Origin: Paenibacillus montaniterrae
GTDB taxonomy: Bacteria; Bacillota; Bacilli; Paenibacillales; Paenibacillaceae
NCBI RefSeq assembly: GCF_018403185.1
Contig: NZ_BOSE01000005.1
Coordinates: 323,414-387,413, forward strand
Reading direction: 5' to 3'
DNA: 64,000 bases
Position numbers and translations under genes: made by a program. The notes below the pieces were generated by a model, which saw only the letters and a list, made by a program, of their open reading frames with translations, did no database searches and had not been told where the DNA came from. Shown piece after piece: positions 34,662-42,563 of this stretch (its first letter is position 1; every line of letters begins with the position of its first letter).

Positions 34662-35438
34662 TTAAAGAATAAAGTCTCTTTTCTTGATCATGATTGCGCT
34701 AATGAAATAAGAAACGATGAGGTAACCGGCAAGCACCACGACGTTTTGTAATATAGCTGCTATGTTTGCCTGATGAATAGATTCATGAAAAAAGTACATT
34801 TGATTTACAATGGAATACGGCTTGAGTGTATCAACAATATTCAAATATTGCGCAGCTGTCAAAAGGCCGATTGACAACCCAATCGCCGCACTTATATTCG
34901 TAGCAGACAGGGCAACGATGATTACAATCATTCCGCAAGCCATATATGGCAGCAGCATGGAAAATGCCAGGCGAAGCGTTAGCCATACGCCTTCTGTCTG
35001 TGAATATAATGTATCAGCATAGATGGTCTGTTCTCCCCAACCAAAGGCCAGCGTTCCGATCACATATTCCGCTGCTATAGAAAAAGCAAGCAGTACTACC
35101 AAGAATGCGAATAAGGAGACAATCTTGGCGCAAAGCCATTCGATTCGCCGGACTGGGCACAGCAATGACAATTTTAACGTACCGCTGTTCACTTCACTTG
35201 TGATCATGTCAGCAACATAGATTGGAATAAAAACGATCATAAATTGAGCCATACTATTAAGAAGTGTTAACGGAAGAGACTGACCATTCGGCACCACGAT
35301 CACCGACTTCCACTCCCCGCCCGCGTTATAGAAATAGGCCGTTAACCATGCATGCACGGCCAGAATCGCCATAAAAATATAAAGCTTTTTTAATCTGACC
35401 ATTTTGTAGAGCTCGTTTTGGATCAGCCTGAGCATCAT
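34662..35438 (-). CDS. ABC-2 permease, peptide-resistance (LanE/BcrB) type
   Basis: 258 residues, six membrane segments, SEVNSGTLKLSLLCPVRRIEWLCAKI after segment 2, mirroring its downstream paralogue. It overlaps the ATPase gene by four bases and is two bases from the next permease. It probably removes a membrane-bound antibiotic peptide or flips a lipid target. Antibiotic specificity is inferred from operon layout only. Confidence 0.85.
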   Translation of the reverse strand: MMLRLIQNELYKMVRLKKLYIFMAILAVHAWLTAYFYNAGGEWKSVIVVPNGQSLPLTLLNSMAQFMIVFIPIYVADMITSEVNSGTLKLSLLCPVRRIEWLCAKIVSLFAFLVVLLAFSIAAEYVIGTLAFGWGEQTIYADTLYSQTEGVWLTLRLAFSMLLPYMACGMIVIIVALSATNISAAIGLSIGLLTAAQYLNIVDTLKPYSIVNQMYFFHESIHQANIAAILQNVVVLAGYLIVSYFISAIMIKKRDFIL

Positions 35439-36175
35439 AGCCGGCCATCTCCTTCCGTAATGTCGAAAAAGAATTGCTCCAGCGTCCTAGTTTCCTTCCC
35501 TGAAGCAAGCAATTGCTTTACCTCCCCTTCTGCAATCAGCTTCCCTTTCCGGATCACAGCTGCCTTGTTGCATATTTGTTCAACATCATGAAGCAGATGA
35601 CTCGAAATTAGAAAAGAAATGCCCTGCTCAGCAGCAAGCTGCACGATCAGCTCCTTGATCTCCTTCATGCCTTGCGGATCGAGTCCGTTCGTAGGCTCGT
35701 CCAGTATAATTAGCTTCGGCTGATTCAGCAGTGCGCCAGCAATGCCAAGCCGCTGCTTCATGCCAAGTGAAAAGGACGCGACTTTATCTTTCGCACGTTC
35801 GGATAGTCCGGCGATCTCCAGCACTTCATCTACTCGCTTCCGTGTTACGCTCGGATACAGATTCGCCATTAACTTAAGATTGTCATAGGCAGAAAGATAA
35901 CCGTAAAAAGCCGGATTCTCGACGATCGCGCCGACAAGCGAAATTGCGGATTTGAACTGTGATTTTAGATGAAACCCGCCTATCCGTACTTCGCCGGCAT
36001 CGGGATGAATGAGACCGGTAATCATGCGGATTGTCGTCGTTTTACCCGAACCGTTCGTGCCAAGAAACCCGTATATATCTCCTTCCGCTATACGAATATT
36101 CAGACGATCCACTGCCACCCTCGAGCCAAAGGTTTTCGTAAGCCCTTGTACTTCCAACAGTACCTGGTTTCCCAT
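35435..36175 (-). CDS. ABC transporter ATPase, BcrA/LanF type
   Basis: 246 residues: Walker A GTNGSGKTT, Q-loop region AIVENPAFYGYLSAYDNL, signature SLGMKQR, Walker B LIILDEPTNGLDP, and the H-loop in SSHLLHDVEQI. This is the BcrA subgroup. GGAGGAG precedes ATG 36175. First gene of the five-gene operon (ATPase, two permeases, response regulator, histidine kinase), the standard order for detoxification modules against peptide antibiotics. Confidence 0.92.
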   Translation of the reverse strand: MGNQVLLEVQGLTKTFGSRVAVDRLNIRIAEGDIYGFLGTNGSGKTTTIRMITGLIHPDAGEVRIGGFHLKSQFKSAISLVGAIVENPAFYGYLSAYDNLKLMANLYPSVTRKRVDEVLEIAGLSERAKDKVASFSLGMKQRLGIAGALLNQPKLIILDEPTNGLDPQGMKEIKELIVQLAAEQGISFLISSHLLHDVEQICNKAAVIRKGKLIAEGEVKQLLASGKETRTLEQFFFDITEGDGRL

Positions 36176-36312
36176 AAGCTTTCTCCTCCATTATTTTTAT
36201 AGATAGCCTTACTCCTTTCATCGTAACCATTGAAAATAAACAGCTGCCGTTATAAAAATTAACATTTCATATTGAAATGATTAAAATTCGATAAAGCGTA
36301 TAAAGAAGGCTC

Positions 36313-36341
36313 TTGAATACAACGAGCAGTCTGAGTATAAT
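36313..36341 (+). promoter_or_regulatory. Promoter of the serS T-box transcript
   Basis: TTGAAT (36313-36318), 17-base spacer, consensus TATAAT (36336-36341). Confidence 0.75.
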
Positions 36342-36344
36342 ACT

Positions 36345-36545
36345 ATGTAAATAACGACATCAGGCCGATGAAGAGAATCCAACTCGGAGGCGTTTTCGTC
36401 AAGGGGAAGTCATTCCCCCTAAGTTAACCGGGTCCGCCCGTTACCGCGGAACTAAGGGGATTGGGCAGTTTTGCTGCTCAATCAATTTGGGTGGCACCGC
36501 GAGAATAGCGCTCTTCGTCCCAATTGGACGAGAGCGCTTTTTATA
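36345..36545 (+). promoter_or_regulatory. T-box riboswitch, serine tRNA responsive
   Basis: Classic T-box motif GGGTGGCACCGCG (36489-36501) followed by a terminator stem AGCGCTCTTCGTCC/GGACGAGAGCGCT (36507-36538) and a run of T. A candidate specifier is TCC (36378-36380, Ser) in a short stem formed by CCGA/TCGG. Uncharged tRNA-Ser would favour antitermination and serS expression. Confidence 0.88.
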
Positions 36546-36569
36546 TTCTCATAAAAGGAGTGCACTGCC

Positions 36570-37853
36570 ATGTTGGACATTAAATGGATCAGGCAAAATC
36601 AAGCAACGGTACAATCGATTGCAGACCAAAAGGGGATCTCTGTCTCAATCTCTCAATTAATCGAATACGATGACAAACGGCGGGCCTTGCTCTTTCAGTT
36701 GGAGCGGCTGCGGCAAGATCGTAATCGGCTAAGTCAGGAAATCCGGGAACTGATGCGGAGCAATAAGCGTGAGGAAGCTGAACGCAGCAAGCAATTTGTT
36801 AAAAAAATCAATCAACGCTTAAGCACAATTGAAGATGAGCATAAAGAAGTCGAAAGTCAGTATCACCAGCTTATGCTCCATGTGCCTAATATAGTATCAC
36901 CGGATACGCCGATAGGCGTCTCCGATCACGACAATGTGGAGATTAGACGAGTAGGTGAACCAACGACGTTTGCTTTTGAAGCTAAAGATCATGTGACGCT
37001 TGGCAAGCTCCATCAGATGATCGATATTCCTCGCGGCGTCAAGACAGCTGGCAGCCGGAATTATTATCTTACCGGCATGGGGGCGCTCCTACACCGGGCT
37101 GTACAGCAGTTGGCCGTTGATCTGTTAATTCAAAAAGGATTTACACTGCTTGAGGTGCCGCTCATGGTCCGTACAGAGGCTTTGCTCAATACTGCACACT
37201 TCCCGCTTAGCCAAAGCCAGACATTCAAAATAGCGGAAGAGGATAAGTGGCTGGTGGGGACCTCAGAGGTGCCGCTAGTGTCATATTACGAACATGAAAT
37301 CGTCGACCTTACCGAACCGATTCGACTTGCCGCTGTCTCTACCTGCTTCCGCAATGAAATCGGATCGGCAGGAAAAGACGTTCATGGCTTGTACCGATTG
37401 CACCAGTTTTCTAAGGTCGAGCAAGTGATTCTGTGCGAAGCAAGTTTAGATACAGCGGAGCAGCTATTGCAAGAGATTACAGCCAATGCAGAGAAAATCC
37501 TGTCGTTGCTGGAGCTTCCTTATCGCGTCATGGCTGTATGCACTGGCGACATGTCTCAGAAAACCTACAAACAATGGGACATCGAGACCTGGATGCCAAG
37601 CCGCCAGGCGTATGGTGAGACTCACTCCGCCTCCAACCTGCTGGATTTTCAAGCCCGCCGTTCGAACATTCGATACCGAAATGCAGACGGAAAGACGCAA
37701 TTTTGTTACACCCTGAACAATACTGCCATCGCCTCGCCCCGTATATTGATCCCACTGCTGGAAAATCATCAGCAGGAAGACGGCTCTATTCGGATTCCGC
37801 AAGCGTTGCAGCGATACATGCAAGGGCTGAAATATTTGAAGCCCGGCTATTAG
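36570..37853 (+). CDS. serS: Seryl-tRNA synthetase
   Basis: 427 residues, class II. The N-terminal coiled-coil arm (about 25-105, rich in Leu/Arg/Glu) grips tRNA-Ser. The catalytic core shows motif 2 (STCFRNEIGSAGKDVHGLYRLHQFSKVEQ) and motif 3 near the C-terminus (NNTAIASPRILIPLLENHQ). It charges tRNA-Ser with serine. The T-box in front couples expression to serine-tRNA charging. Motif 3 lacks the usual GLA(V)GR wording (here NNTAIASPRIL), and the usual EISSCS context is ETHSASN, so it may be a second, divergent SerRS induced on starvation or by a seryl analogue. Confidence 0.9.
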   Translation: MLDIKWIRQNQATVQSIADQKGISVSISQLIEYDDKRRALLFQLERLRQDRNRLSQEIRELMRSNKREEAERSKQFVKKINQRLSTIEDEHKEVESQYHQLMLHVPNIVSPDTPIGVSDHDNVEIRRVGEPTTFAFEAKDHVTLGKLHQMIDIPRGVKTAGSRNYYLTGMGALLHRAVQQLAVDLLIQKGFTLLEVPLMVRTEALLNTAHFPLSQSQTFKIAEEDKWLVGTSEVPLVSYYEHEIVDLTEPIRLAAVSTCFRNEIGSAGKDVHGLYRLHQFSKVEQVILCEASLDTAEQLLQEITANAEKILSLLELPYRVMAVCTGDMSQKTYKQWDIETWMPSRQAYGETHSASNLLDFQARRSNIRYRNADGKTQFCYTLNNTAIASPRILIPLLENHQQEDGSIRIPQALQRYMQGLKYLKPGY

Positions 37854-37919
37854 CACCTGGTGATCTCGCTAAAGTAATGGAACTCCCATTAACTTGATTT
37901 ACTCTCATATTGATCAAAA

Positions 37920-37948
37920 TTAGGCCCATGCGCAATGACATGGGCCTT
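37920..37948. terminator. Bidirectional terminator between serS and the GH30 gene
   Basis: AGGCCCATG and CATGGGCCT pair around CGCAATGA; an AATTTTG tail serves the minus strand. Confidence 0.7.
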
Positions 37949-37958
37949 CAAAAAGAAC

Positions 37959-39629
37959 CTACTGAGCCGTAACCTGAATATTGTCAATATTCGGGCCTTC
38001 TGTACCGGTTGTTACGACTCGCAGCGTGTTATTCCCGGCATTCATTGATACCTGGATCGTTTTTTCACCCCAGGTTGACCAACTGCCGGTTGCTGTAAAC
38101 GGGGTATTGCTAATCGCTTTCGTTCCATTCACATAGACGTCCAGATTTCTTGTTCCTGATTCCAGTGCATAGCGAATTTTCACATTCTTTGTTCCTGTAA
38201 CAGCAGCGTAGATATTATTCCACTGAATGGCTGCATCGGACAAAGCGTTAAAGTTGACATAACCGCTGCCGCTATAGCCCGAATAAATGGTTTCTACGAC
38301 TGCGTTAGTCAATGTCGTATTCGTCTCCGCTTCATACGTAGTGCCGGCGCCGCTGCCGCTTAGTTCAGCTACAAAAGTCGTTACGCTGTTGGCAGGAAGA
38401 TGCGCAAAGAAGGAGCCGCTCGATGCATTTAGTGGTGTTCCTGCTTCCAAATTGCGGATGCTGTCCGTGATCCATCTGGATACGTTCGATGCAGCTCCAT
38501 TTTGCAGGACAAAGTTCTGGTTGACGGCTGAATTGCCTCTGTTGACTGCCACGATCACAAGCTTGTTGTCGCCTTTATATGCGGATATAAACACGTTCGT
38601 ATCGGGATTTTTCGTAGCGTCGACTCTTACATAACCGGGACGAACAAATTTCGAGTAATGAGCCATCGAATATCCGCGCTTGCTAATGGTTCCATCCTCT
38701 TTCATCGGGCCGTATTGCCTGCGGATATACCACCAGATATAAGCCTGGAATTCAGCCTCCACCATATTATGATGGATGTGATACGCAACGTCCAATGCCT
38801 CAGGCCACAGATCAGCCGAGTTGTTGTTGCTGTTCGGGTAGTATACTTCGGTCATCCAGAGTTCTTTTCCCGCCCCTTTTTGTTTGAACAGCGGATAAGG
38901 GAAATTGCTAAACTGGGTACCGTACGTATGAGCGCCAAGAATATCCATATTGGCGAGAGCTTGCGGATCGTTCAAGATCGGGTCGGACATATTTTTCAGA
39001 TATTGAAATGACTCTGGCGCGATGACCTTGCAATTAATCGATCCAGCATTTTCCTTCATAAAGCGCAGCATTTCTTGCGGGGTCCACCATGTCCAGTCAT
39101 GGGCGTAATCCGGCTCATTTTGGACTGAAATAGCATATAGGTCGACACCGTTATTTTTCATAAATGTGACGAAATCGTTAAGATGTTGCGCATAAGCAGC
39201 GTACTTGTCGTATCTGAGCCGTTTTGCATTTGGATCGCCATTGCGGTTGAAGGTCTCGACCATGTCACTTGGGGGATTCCATGGCGAAGCAATGACTAAC
39301 GCCCCAAGTTCAGCTGCTCTTTTAGCCGTGGCTACTTCTCTGTGCCAATTATTTCGATTATCATCTACATAGATTCTTACAATCGTAAATCCGAGTTGGT
39401 TCGGCCCATTGCCAAACGCTGTTTCTCTTTGCGAGGCTGTCAGATCACCGATCCATGCCGGATGGTTCATGCCGCCAAAACCACGAATCACTTGCTTCTC
39501 TGAGGATAAATTAATGACGGCATCACTCGCCGCAGACACTATGGCAGGTGCCGGTGCGGCTAGCATGAGCGGCAACGCAGTCAGACATGCCAGCAGTACG
39601 AGCATTGACTTTTTTACGCGTGAAATCAT
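37959..39629 (-). CDS. GH30 glucuronoxylanase (subfamily 8 type) with C-terminal CBM
   Basis: 556 residues, secreted. Signal peptide (about 1-33, ending AIVSAAS), then the GH30 barrel with acid/base Glu172 in SVQNEPDY and nucleophile Glu261 in MTEVYYP, and the side beta domain. A CBM6/35-like domain (about 430-556: YEAETNTTLTNAVVE ... NTLRVVTTG) completes it. Subfamily 8 enzymes cut xylan at methylglucuronic acid branches; the region CKVIAPESFQYLKN fits that group. ATG 39629 has AGGAG 9 bases upstream; ATG 39638 abuts the site. Stand-alone gene with a promoter at 39787-39815. Confidence 0.9.
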   Translation of the reverse strand: MISRVKKSMLVLLACLTALPLMLAAPAPAIVSAASDAVINLSSEKQVIRGFGGMNHPAWIGDLTASQRETAFGNGPNQLGFTIVRIYVDDNRNNWHREVATAKRAAELGALVIASPWNPPSDMVETFNRNGDPNAKRLRYDKYAAYAQHLNDFVTFMKNNGVDLYAISVQNEPDYAHDWTWWTPQEMLRFMKENAGSINCKVIAPESFQYLKNMSDPILNDPQALANMDILGAHTYGTQFSNFPYPLFKQKGAGKELWMTEVYYPNSNNNSADLWPEALDVAYHIHHNMVEAEFQAYIWWYIRRQYGPMKEDGTISKRGYSMAHYSKFVRPGYVRVDATKNPDTNVFISAYKGDNKLVIVAVNRGNSAVNQNFVLQNGAASNVSRWITDSIRNLEAGTPLNASSGSFFAHLPANSVTTFVAELSGSGAGTTYEAETNTTLTNAVVETIYSGYSGSGYVNFNALSDAAIQWNNIYAAVTGTKNVKIRYALESGTRNLDVYVNGTKAISNTPFTATGSWSTWGEKTIQVSMNAGNNTLRVVTTGTEGPNIDNIQVTAQ

Positions 39630-39786
39630 TTCCTTCATCTCCTCTTAAAATTAAATCTTGATACGCTTTCACCGGGCAGCACAATTCGGTATAACGGTTG
39701 ACCGCACAACCTGATCTGATCACCCCCTTTCGCGACTCATGCGAAATATCGAATCGAATGTATGCGCTTTCTTGTGTTATTTGATA

Positions 39787-39815
39787 ATTATAGAAAAAGA
39801 AAAACGGTATCACAA
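39787..39815 (-). promoter_or_regulatory. Promoter of the GH30 gene
   Basis: TTGTGA (39815-39810), 17-base spacer, TATAAT (39792-39787), giving a leader of about 150 bases. The leader holds a GTGAAAGCGTATCA sequence weakly resembling a cre site near 39660. The rest of 39630-39929 shows no gene. Confidence 0.6.
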
Positions 39816-39885
39816 TTACCATTTCTTAACTTTGTTACCTTTTGTTTTCTTTCGTGCGTTGTTAAGGAATAAAAACACAAAAAAA

Positions 39886-39909
39886 GCTCATCAGAAATTA
39901 CCGATGAAC
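39886..39909 (-). terminator. Terminator after the Fic gene
   Basis: Minus-strand GTTCATCG/TGATGAGC hairpin followed by seven T. Confidence 0.7.
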
Positions 39910-39929
39910 TGTTTTTTATTAAAGCATAT

Positions 39930-40658
39930 TTAATCTAAGACACTTAAATATAGATCCAAAGATTTTTCGGTAGCCGAAGCGACAAGCTCTATGAACTTGT
40001 TGTAGTTTTTTTTAGCAATTGCCTCATCCAACGACTCATAGTATGCCAGTCGATGCTTTACTTCTATAATAATAGGTGGATATCCAGACTTCATTAGCTC
40101 CAGGTTCAACAGCAATCTCGATGTTCGTCCGTTACAATCTATAAAGGGATGTATGCCAACAAAAATAGCATGCAGCATAGTCCCTCGTACAATTGGATGA
40201 AGAGCTGTAGCTTCCTTCTCATACCAATTCATTAATGCTTCCATTTCACTATCCAGCTGATAATGGGGCGGGGGAGTATGGGAAGCGCCTGCTATCAGCA
40301 CTTGTTGATCTCGATATACACCGGCATAATCATCGTTAATTCCCTTTAAAATGAGTCGATGTATATTTTTGATCTGCCATTGCGACATAGGCTCTTCTTT
40401 GCGAACAATATCCTCTACATAAGAAATAGCTTGTTGATGGTTAATCACTTCCAAGTGTTCGCGCAGCGTTTTACCGCCAACGGTTATACCTTCCAATACA
40501 ACCTTTGTCTCACTTAAAGTCAAGGTGTTGCCTTCGATCGCATTGGTGTTGTACGTCCATTCTAGTAAAATCTTTTCCCGCAAGCTTTTTAATGTATATT
40601 CAGGCAACGGCCTCTTGTTATCTAGCAATAACTTTTTGGCATCTATTTTACTAAACAA
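39930..40658 (-). CDS. Fic-domain protein (probable AMPylase), class II inhibitory motif
   Basis: 242 residues. The Fic motif is His170-PFIDCNGRTSR, with the catalytic His and the Asp for Mg. The usual first Gly of GNGR is Cys175. An N-terminal inhibitory helix carries the (S/T)xxxE(G/N) motif as Thr38-NAI-Glu42-Gly43, which in class II proteins blocks ATP until released. Fic proteins transfer AMP or other groups to protein Ser/Thr/Tyr. The start is TTG 40658, six bases after a GGGGGTG stretch. Divergent from the AlkD-like gene; the short shared region holds a TATA-rich promoter. Target unknown. Confidence 0.88.
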   Translation of the reverse strand: MFSKIDAKKLLLDNKRPLPEYTLKSLREKILLEWTYNTNAIEGNTLTLSETKVVLEGITVGGKTLREHLEVINHQQAISYVEDIVRKEEPMSQWQIKNIHRLILKGINDDYAGVYRDQQVLIAGASHTPPPHYQLDSEMEALMNWYEKEATALHPIVRGTMLHAIFVGIHPFIDCNGRTSRLLLNLELMKSGYPPIIIEVKHRLAYYESLDEAIAKKNYNKFIELVASATEKSLDLYLSVLD

Positions 40659-40753
40659 CGCTCACACCCCCATAACTACAATCTACCAACATTATATACC
40701 ATCTATACTATATAATTAAACAATCCAAGGTAATCGAAAGGAGTTTAACGTAC

Positions 40754-41464
40754 ATGGACACTTATACTGCTGAACGCTTTATACATGAGTTGCAGCAATA
40801 TCAGAATGAAGCGGAAATCGAAAAAATGAAGAAGTTTTTTAAAGGCTCAGATAAAAATACGAAGTGCTTGGGTCTAAACATGCGCACCGTGTTCGAAATT
40901 GCCAAACAATTTATGAATATGCCCTTATCGGAAATCGAACTGCTTCTGGAAAGCGATTATTATGAAGTGAGAATGGGTGCCGTGAGCATTATGGATTTTC
41001 AAGCCAAAGCCAAGAAACTCCCGGAAGAAAACAGGCAGGCATTGTACGAGCTGTATATTCGGAGACATGATCGAATCAACAACTGGGACTTTGTTGATCG
41101 TGCCGCTCCTTCTGTAGTCGGGACCTATTTGCTAGATAAACCCAAGGATAAACTGTACGAAATGGCACACTCCTCCAATATTTGGGAACGAAGAACTGCT
41201 ATGGTAAGTACGTATAGCTTTATTAAACAGGGAAACACCGAGGACACCTTTGCCATCGCCGAAATACTCGTAAACGATCGGGAGGAATTAATTAACAAAG
41301 CAGTTGGCAGCTTCATTCGAGAAGCCGGCAAAAAAGACGAAGCAACGCTGAGGTCTTTCCTGGATAAGCATGCTCGCACCATGCCCAGAACCACTTTAAG
41401 ATACGCAATCGAGAAGTTTGATAAAAGCACAAAAGACTACTACCTAAATCTAATGAAGAGTTAG
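40754..41464 (+). CDS. DNA alkylation repair protein, AlkD-like HEAT-repeat family
   Basis: 236 residues made of helical HEAT-like repeats. The AlkD signature region is RHDRINNWDFVDRAAPSVVGTYL, which contains the conserved Trp-Asp pair used to excise bulky alkylated bases. AAGGAG lies 10 bases before ATG 40754. Divergent from the Fic gene, separated by 95 bases. Acts on chromosomal DNA in the cytosol. Confidence 0.85.
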   Translation: MDTYTAERFIHELQQYQNEAEIEKMKKFFKGSDKNTKCLGLNMRTVFEIAKQFMNMPLSEIELLLESDYYEVRMGAVSIMDFQAKAKKLPEENRQALYELYIRRHDRINNWDFVDRAAPSVVGTYLLDKPKDKLYEMAHSSNIWERRTAMVSTYSFIKQGNTEDTFAIAEILVNDREELINKAVGSFIREAGKKDEATLRSFLDKHARTMPRTTLRYAIEKFDKSTKDYYLNLMKS

Positions 41465-41579
41465 CGTTTATGATGACGGCCCAAGGTCTGATGCCTGGCG
41501 TTACAGCGTCAGAGAAAATTACAATAAGATTGTCGCCATCAAATAAAAATATTTGCGACATAGTTCCGATCAGAAATAA

Positions 41580-41614
41580 AGAGAGAATTCAGAATTGTCC
41601 TGAATTCCCTCTCC
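41580..41614 (-). terminator. Terminator after the L,D-transpeptidase-like gene
   Basis: GAGAGGGAATTCAGG and CTGAATTCTCTC pair, followed by TTTATTT on the minus strand. Confidence 0.65.
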
Positions 41615-41619
41615 TTATG

Positions 41620-42144
41620 CTAAATCTTGTTCCACGGAGCATTGACTTCATATATTTTAAGTAAATTGTTGATCGTAATCATTCCCGTACCGCCACCAGC
41701 ATGCTCAATCGCTTCAATCAGCGCCTTTTGGTTCGAGTTTTCCAAACGAATGCAGCCAAATGTCGGGCGAAGCGGATACCAGGGCAAAGATTTATCCGTA
41801 GTCAGTTCTCCACCATGAATCAAAATCCCATTGCGCCCGGCCTCCTCTGCAATTTTGGCATCACCTGAAAGAGCAGGATGCAGCCAAACCCTATTGTATG
41901 GACCATATGAGAATATTGAGGGGCCTGGTGCGATCACCGATGTTGCGTACTCGCCCGTTGGTACATCGGCATCCTTCTTTATCCATTGCGTATGGTCAAA
42001 TCCATTTGTCGGCAAATTAGAACCTCGGCCAAGAGCTTCAACAGGGCCGAATACTAAATTCCCCGCATTATTATACATTTCCAGTGTCCCCTTAAAATTA
42101 CGATCTGCTGGAAAACTCGCTACCAAATGATACTGATAAGCCAT
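41620..42144 (-). CDS. L,D-transpeptidase (YkuD) domain protein without signal peptide
   Basis: 174 residues. The YkuD catalytic signature is present: His110-Gly-Gly and, 20 residues on, FGCIRL with Cys131 as nucleophile. The N-terminal half is beta-rich (LVASFPADRNFKGTLEMYN, PTGEYATSVIAPGPS). L,D-transpeptidases cross-link peptidoglycan and are normally exported; this one shows no signal peptide or membrane segment, so it may be released by lysis, exported by another route, or act on something else. Stand-alone with its own terminator. Confidence 0.78.
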   Translation of the reverse strand: MAYQYHLVASFPADRNFKGTLEMYNNAGNLVFGPVEALGRGSNLPTNGFDHTQWIKKDADVPTGEYATSVIAPGPSIFSYGPYNRVWLHPALSGDAKIAEEAGRNGILIHGGELTTDKSLPWYPLRPTFGCIRLENSNQKALIEAIEHAGGGTGMITINNLLKIYEVNAPWNKI

Positions 42145-42249
42145 TTAATTACTTCCTCCTTAATAAAAGGGCTCCGCATGTAAGTTATACGTATGTTTAA
42201 ATTTCCTAAAACATACCTGGTGTTGGATGAAAATTAATCTTCAGAATAA

Positions 42250-42289
42250 AAAACCGCTCAAAGCCTTGAAATCCAAGGCTCTGAACGGT
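42250..42289 (-). terminator. Terminator of the HipA-like unit
   Basis: Minus-strand AACCGTTCAGAGCCTTGG and CAAGGCTTTGAGCGGTT pair, followed by TTTT. It closes the unit that runs 43977-42314. Confidence 0.8.
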
Positions 42290-42313
42290 TTCCTCGTTAA
42301 AATCGAGCTATGC

Positions 42314-42505
42314 TTACAACCCTAATAATTGCTTTTTCTTTGTGTCAAATTGTTCTTGAGTAATAACACCAGAGCCAGAGTCGCCTTTCTTGCTAGGTTG
42401 AATAAGTTCCAATTGTACTACTCCTTGATCCGTTGCGGTATACTGCACAACTAGCTTGGAGTCTTCTTCTGTATAGAACGAATCCTCATCAAGATATCCC
42501 TCCAT
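42314..42505 (-). CDS. Small protein with C-terminal SHOCT-like motif
   Basis: 63 residues. The acidic N-terminal part (MEGYLDEDSFYTEEDS) leads to beta strands and a C-terminal GVITQEQFDTKKKQLLGL, the SHOCT-type helix found at the ends of many small proteins and thought to mediate oligomer or partner contacts. A TTG 18 bases upstream is an alternative start; neither has a strong ribosome site. It follows the HipA-like gene by 58 bases and precedes a strong terminator, so it is the last gene of that transcript. Confidence 0.6.
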   Translation of the reverse strand: MEGYLDEDSFYTEEDSKLVVQYTATDQGVVQLELIQPSKKGDSGSGVITQEQFDTKKKQLLGL

Positions 42506-42563
42506 AGAACTTGAATTGAACAATTTCTTAATTAGAGTTGATGTTCAATTACTACCGATAACG

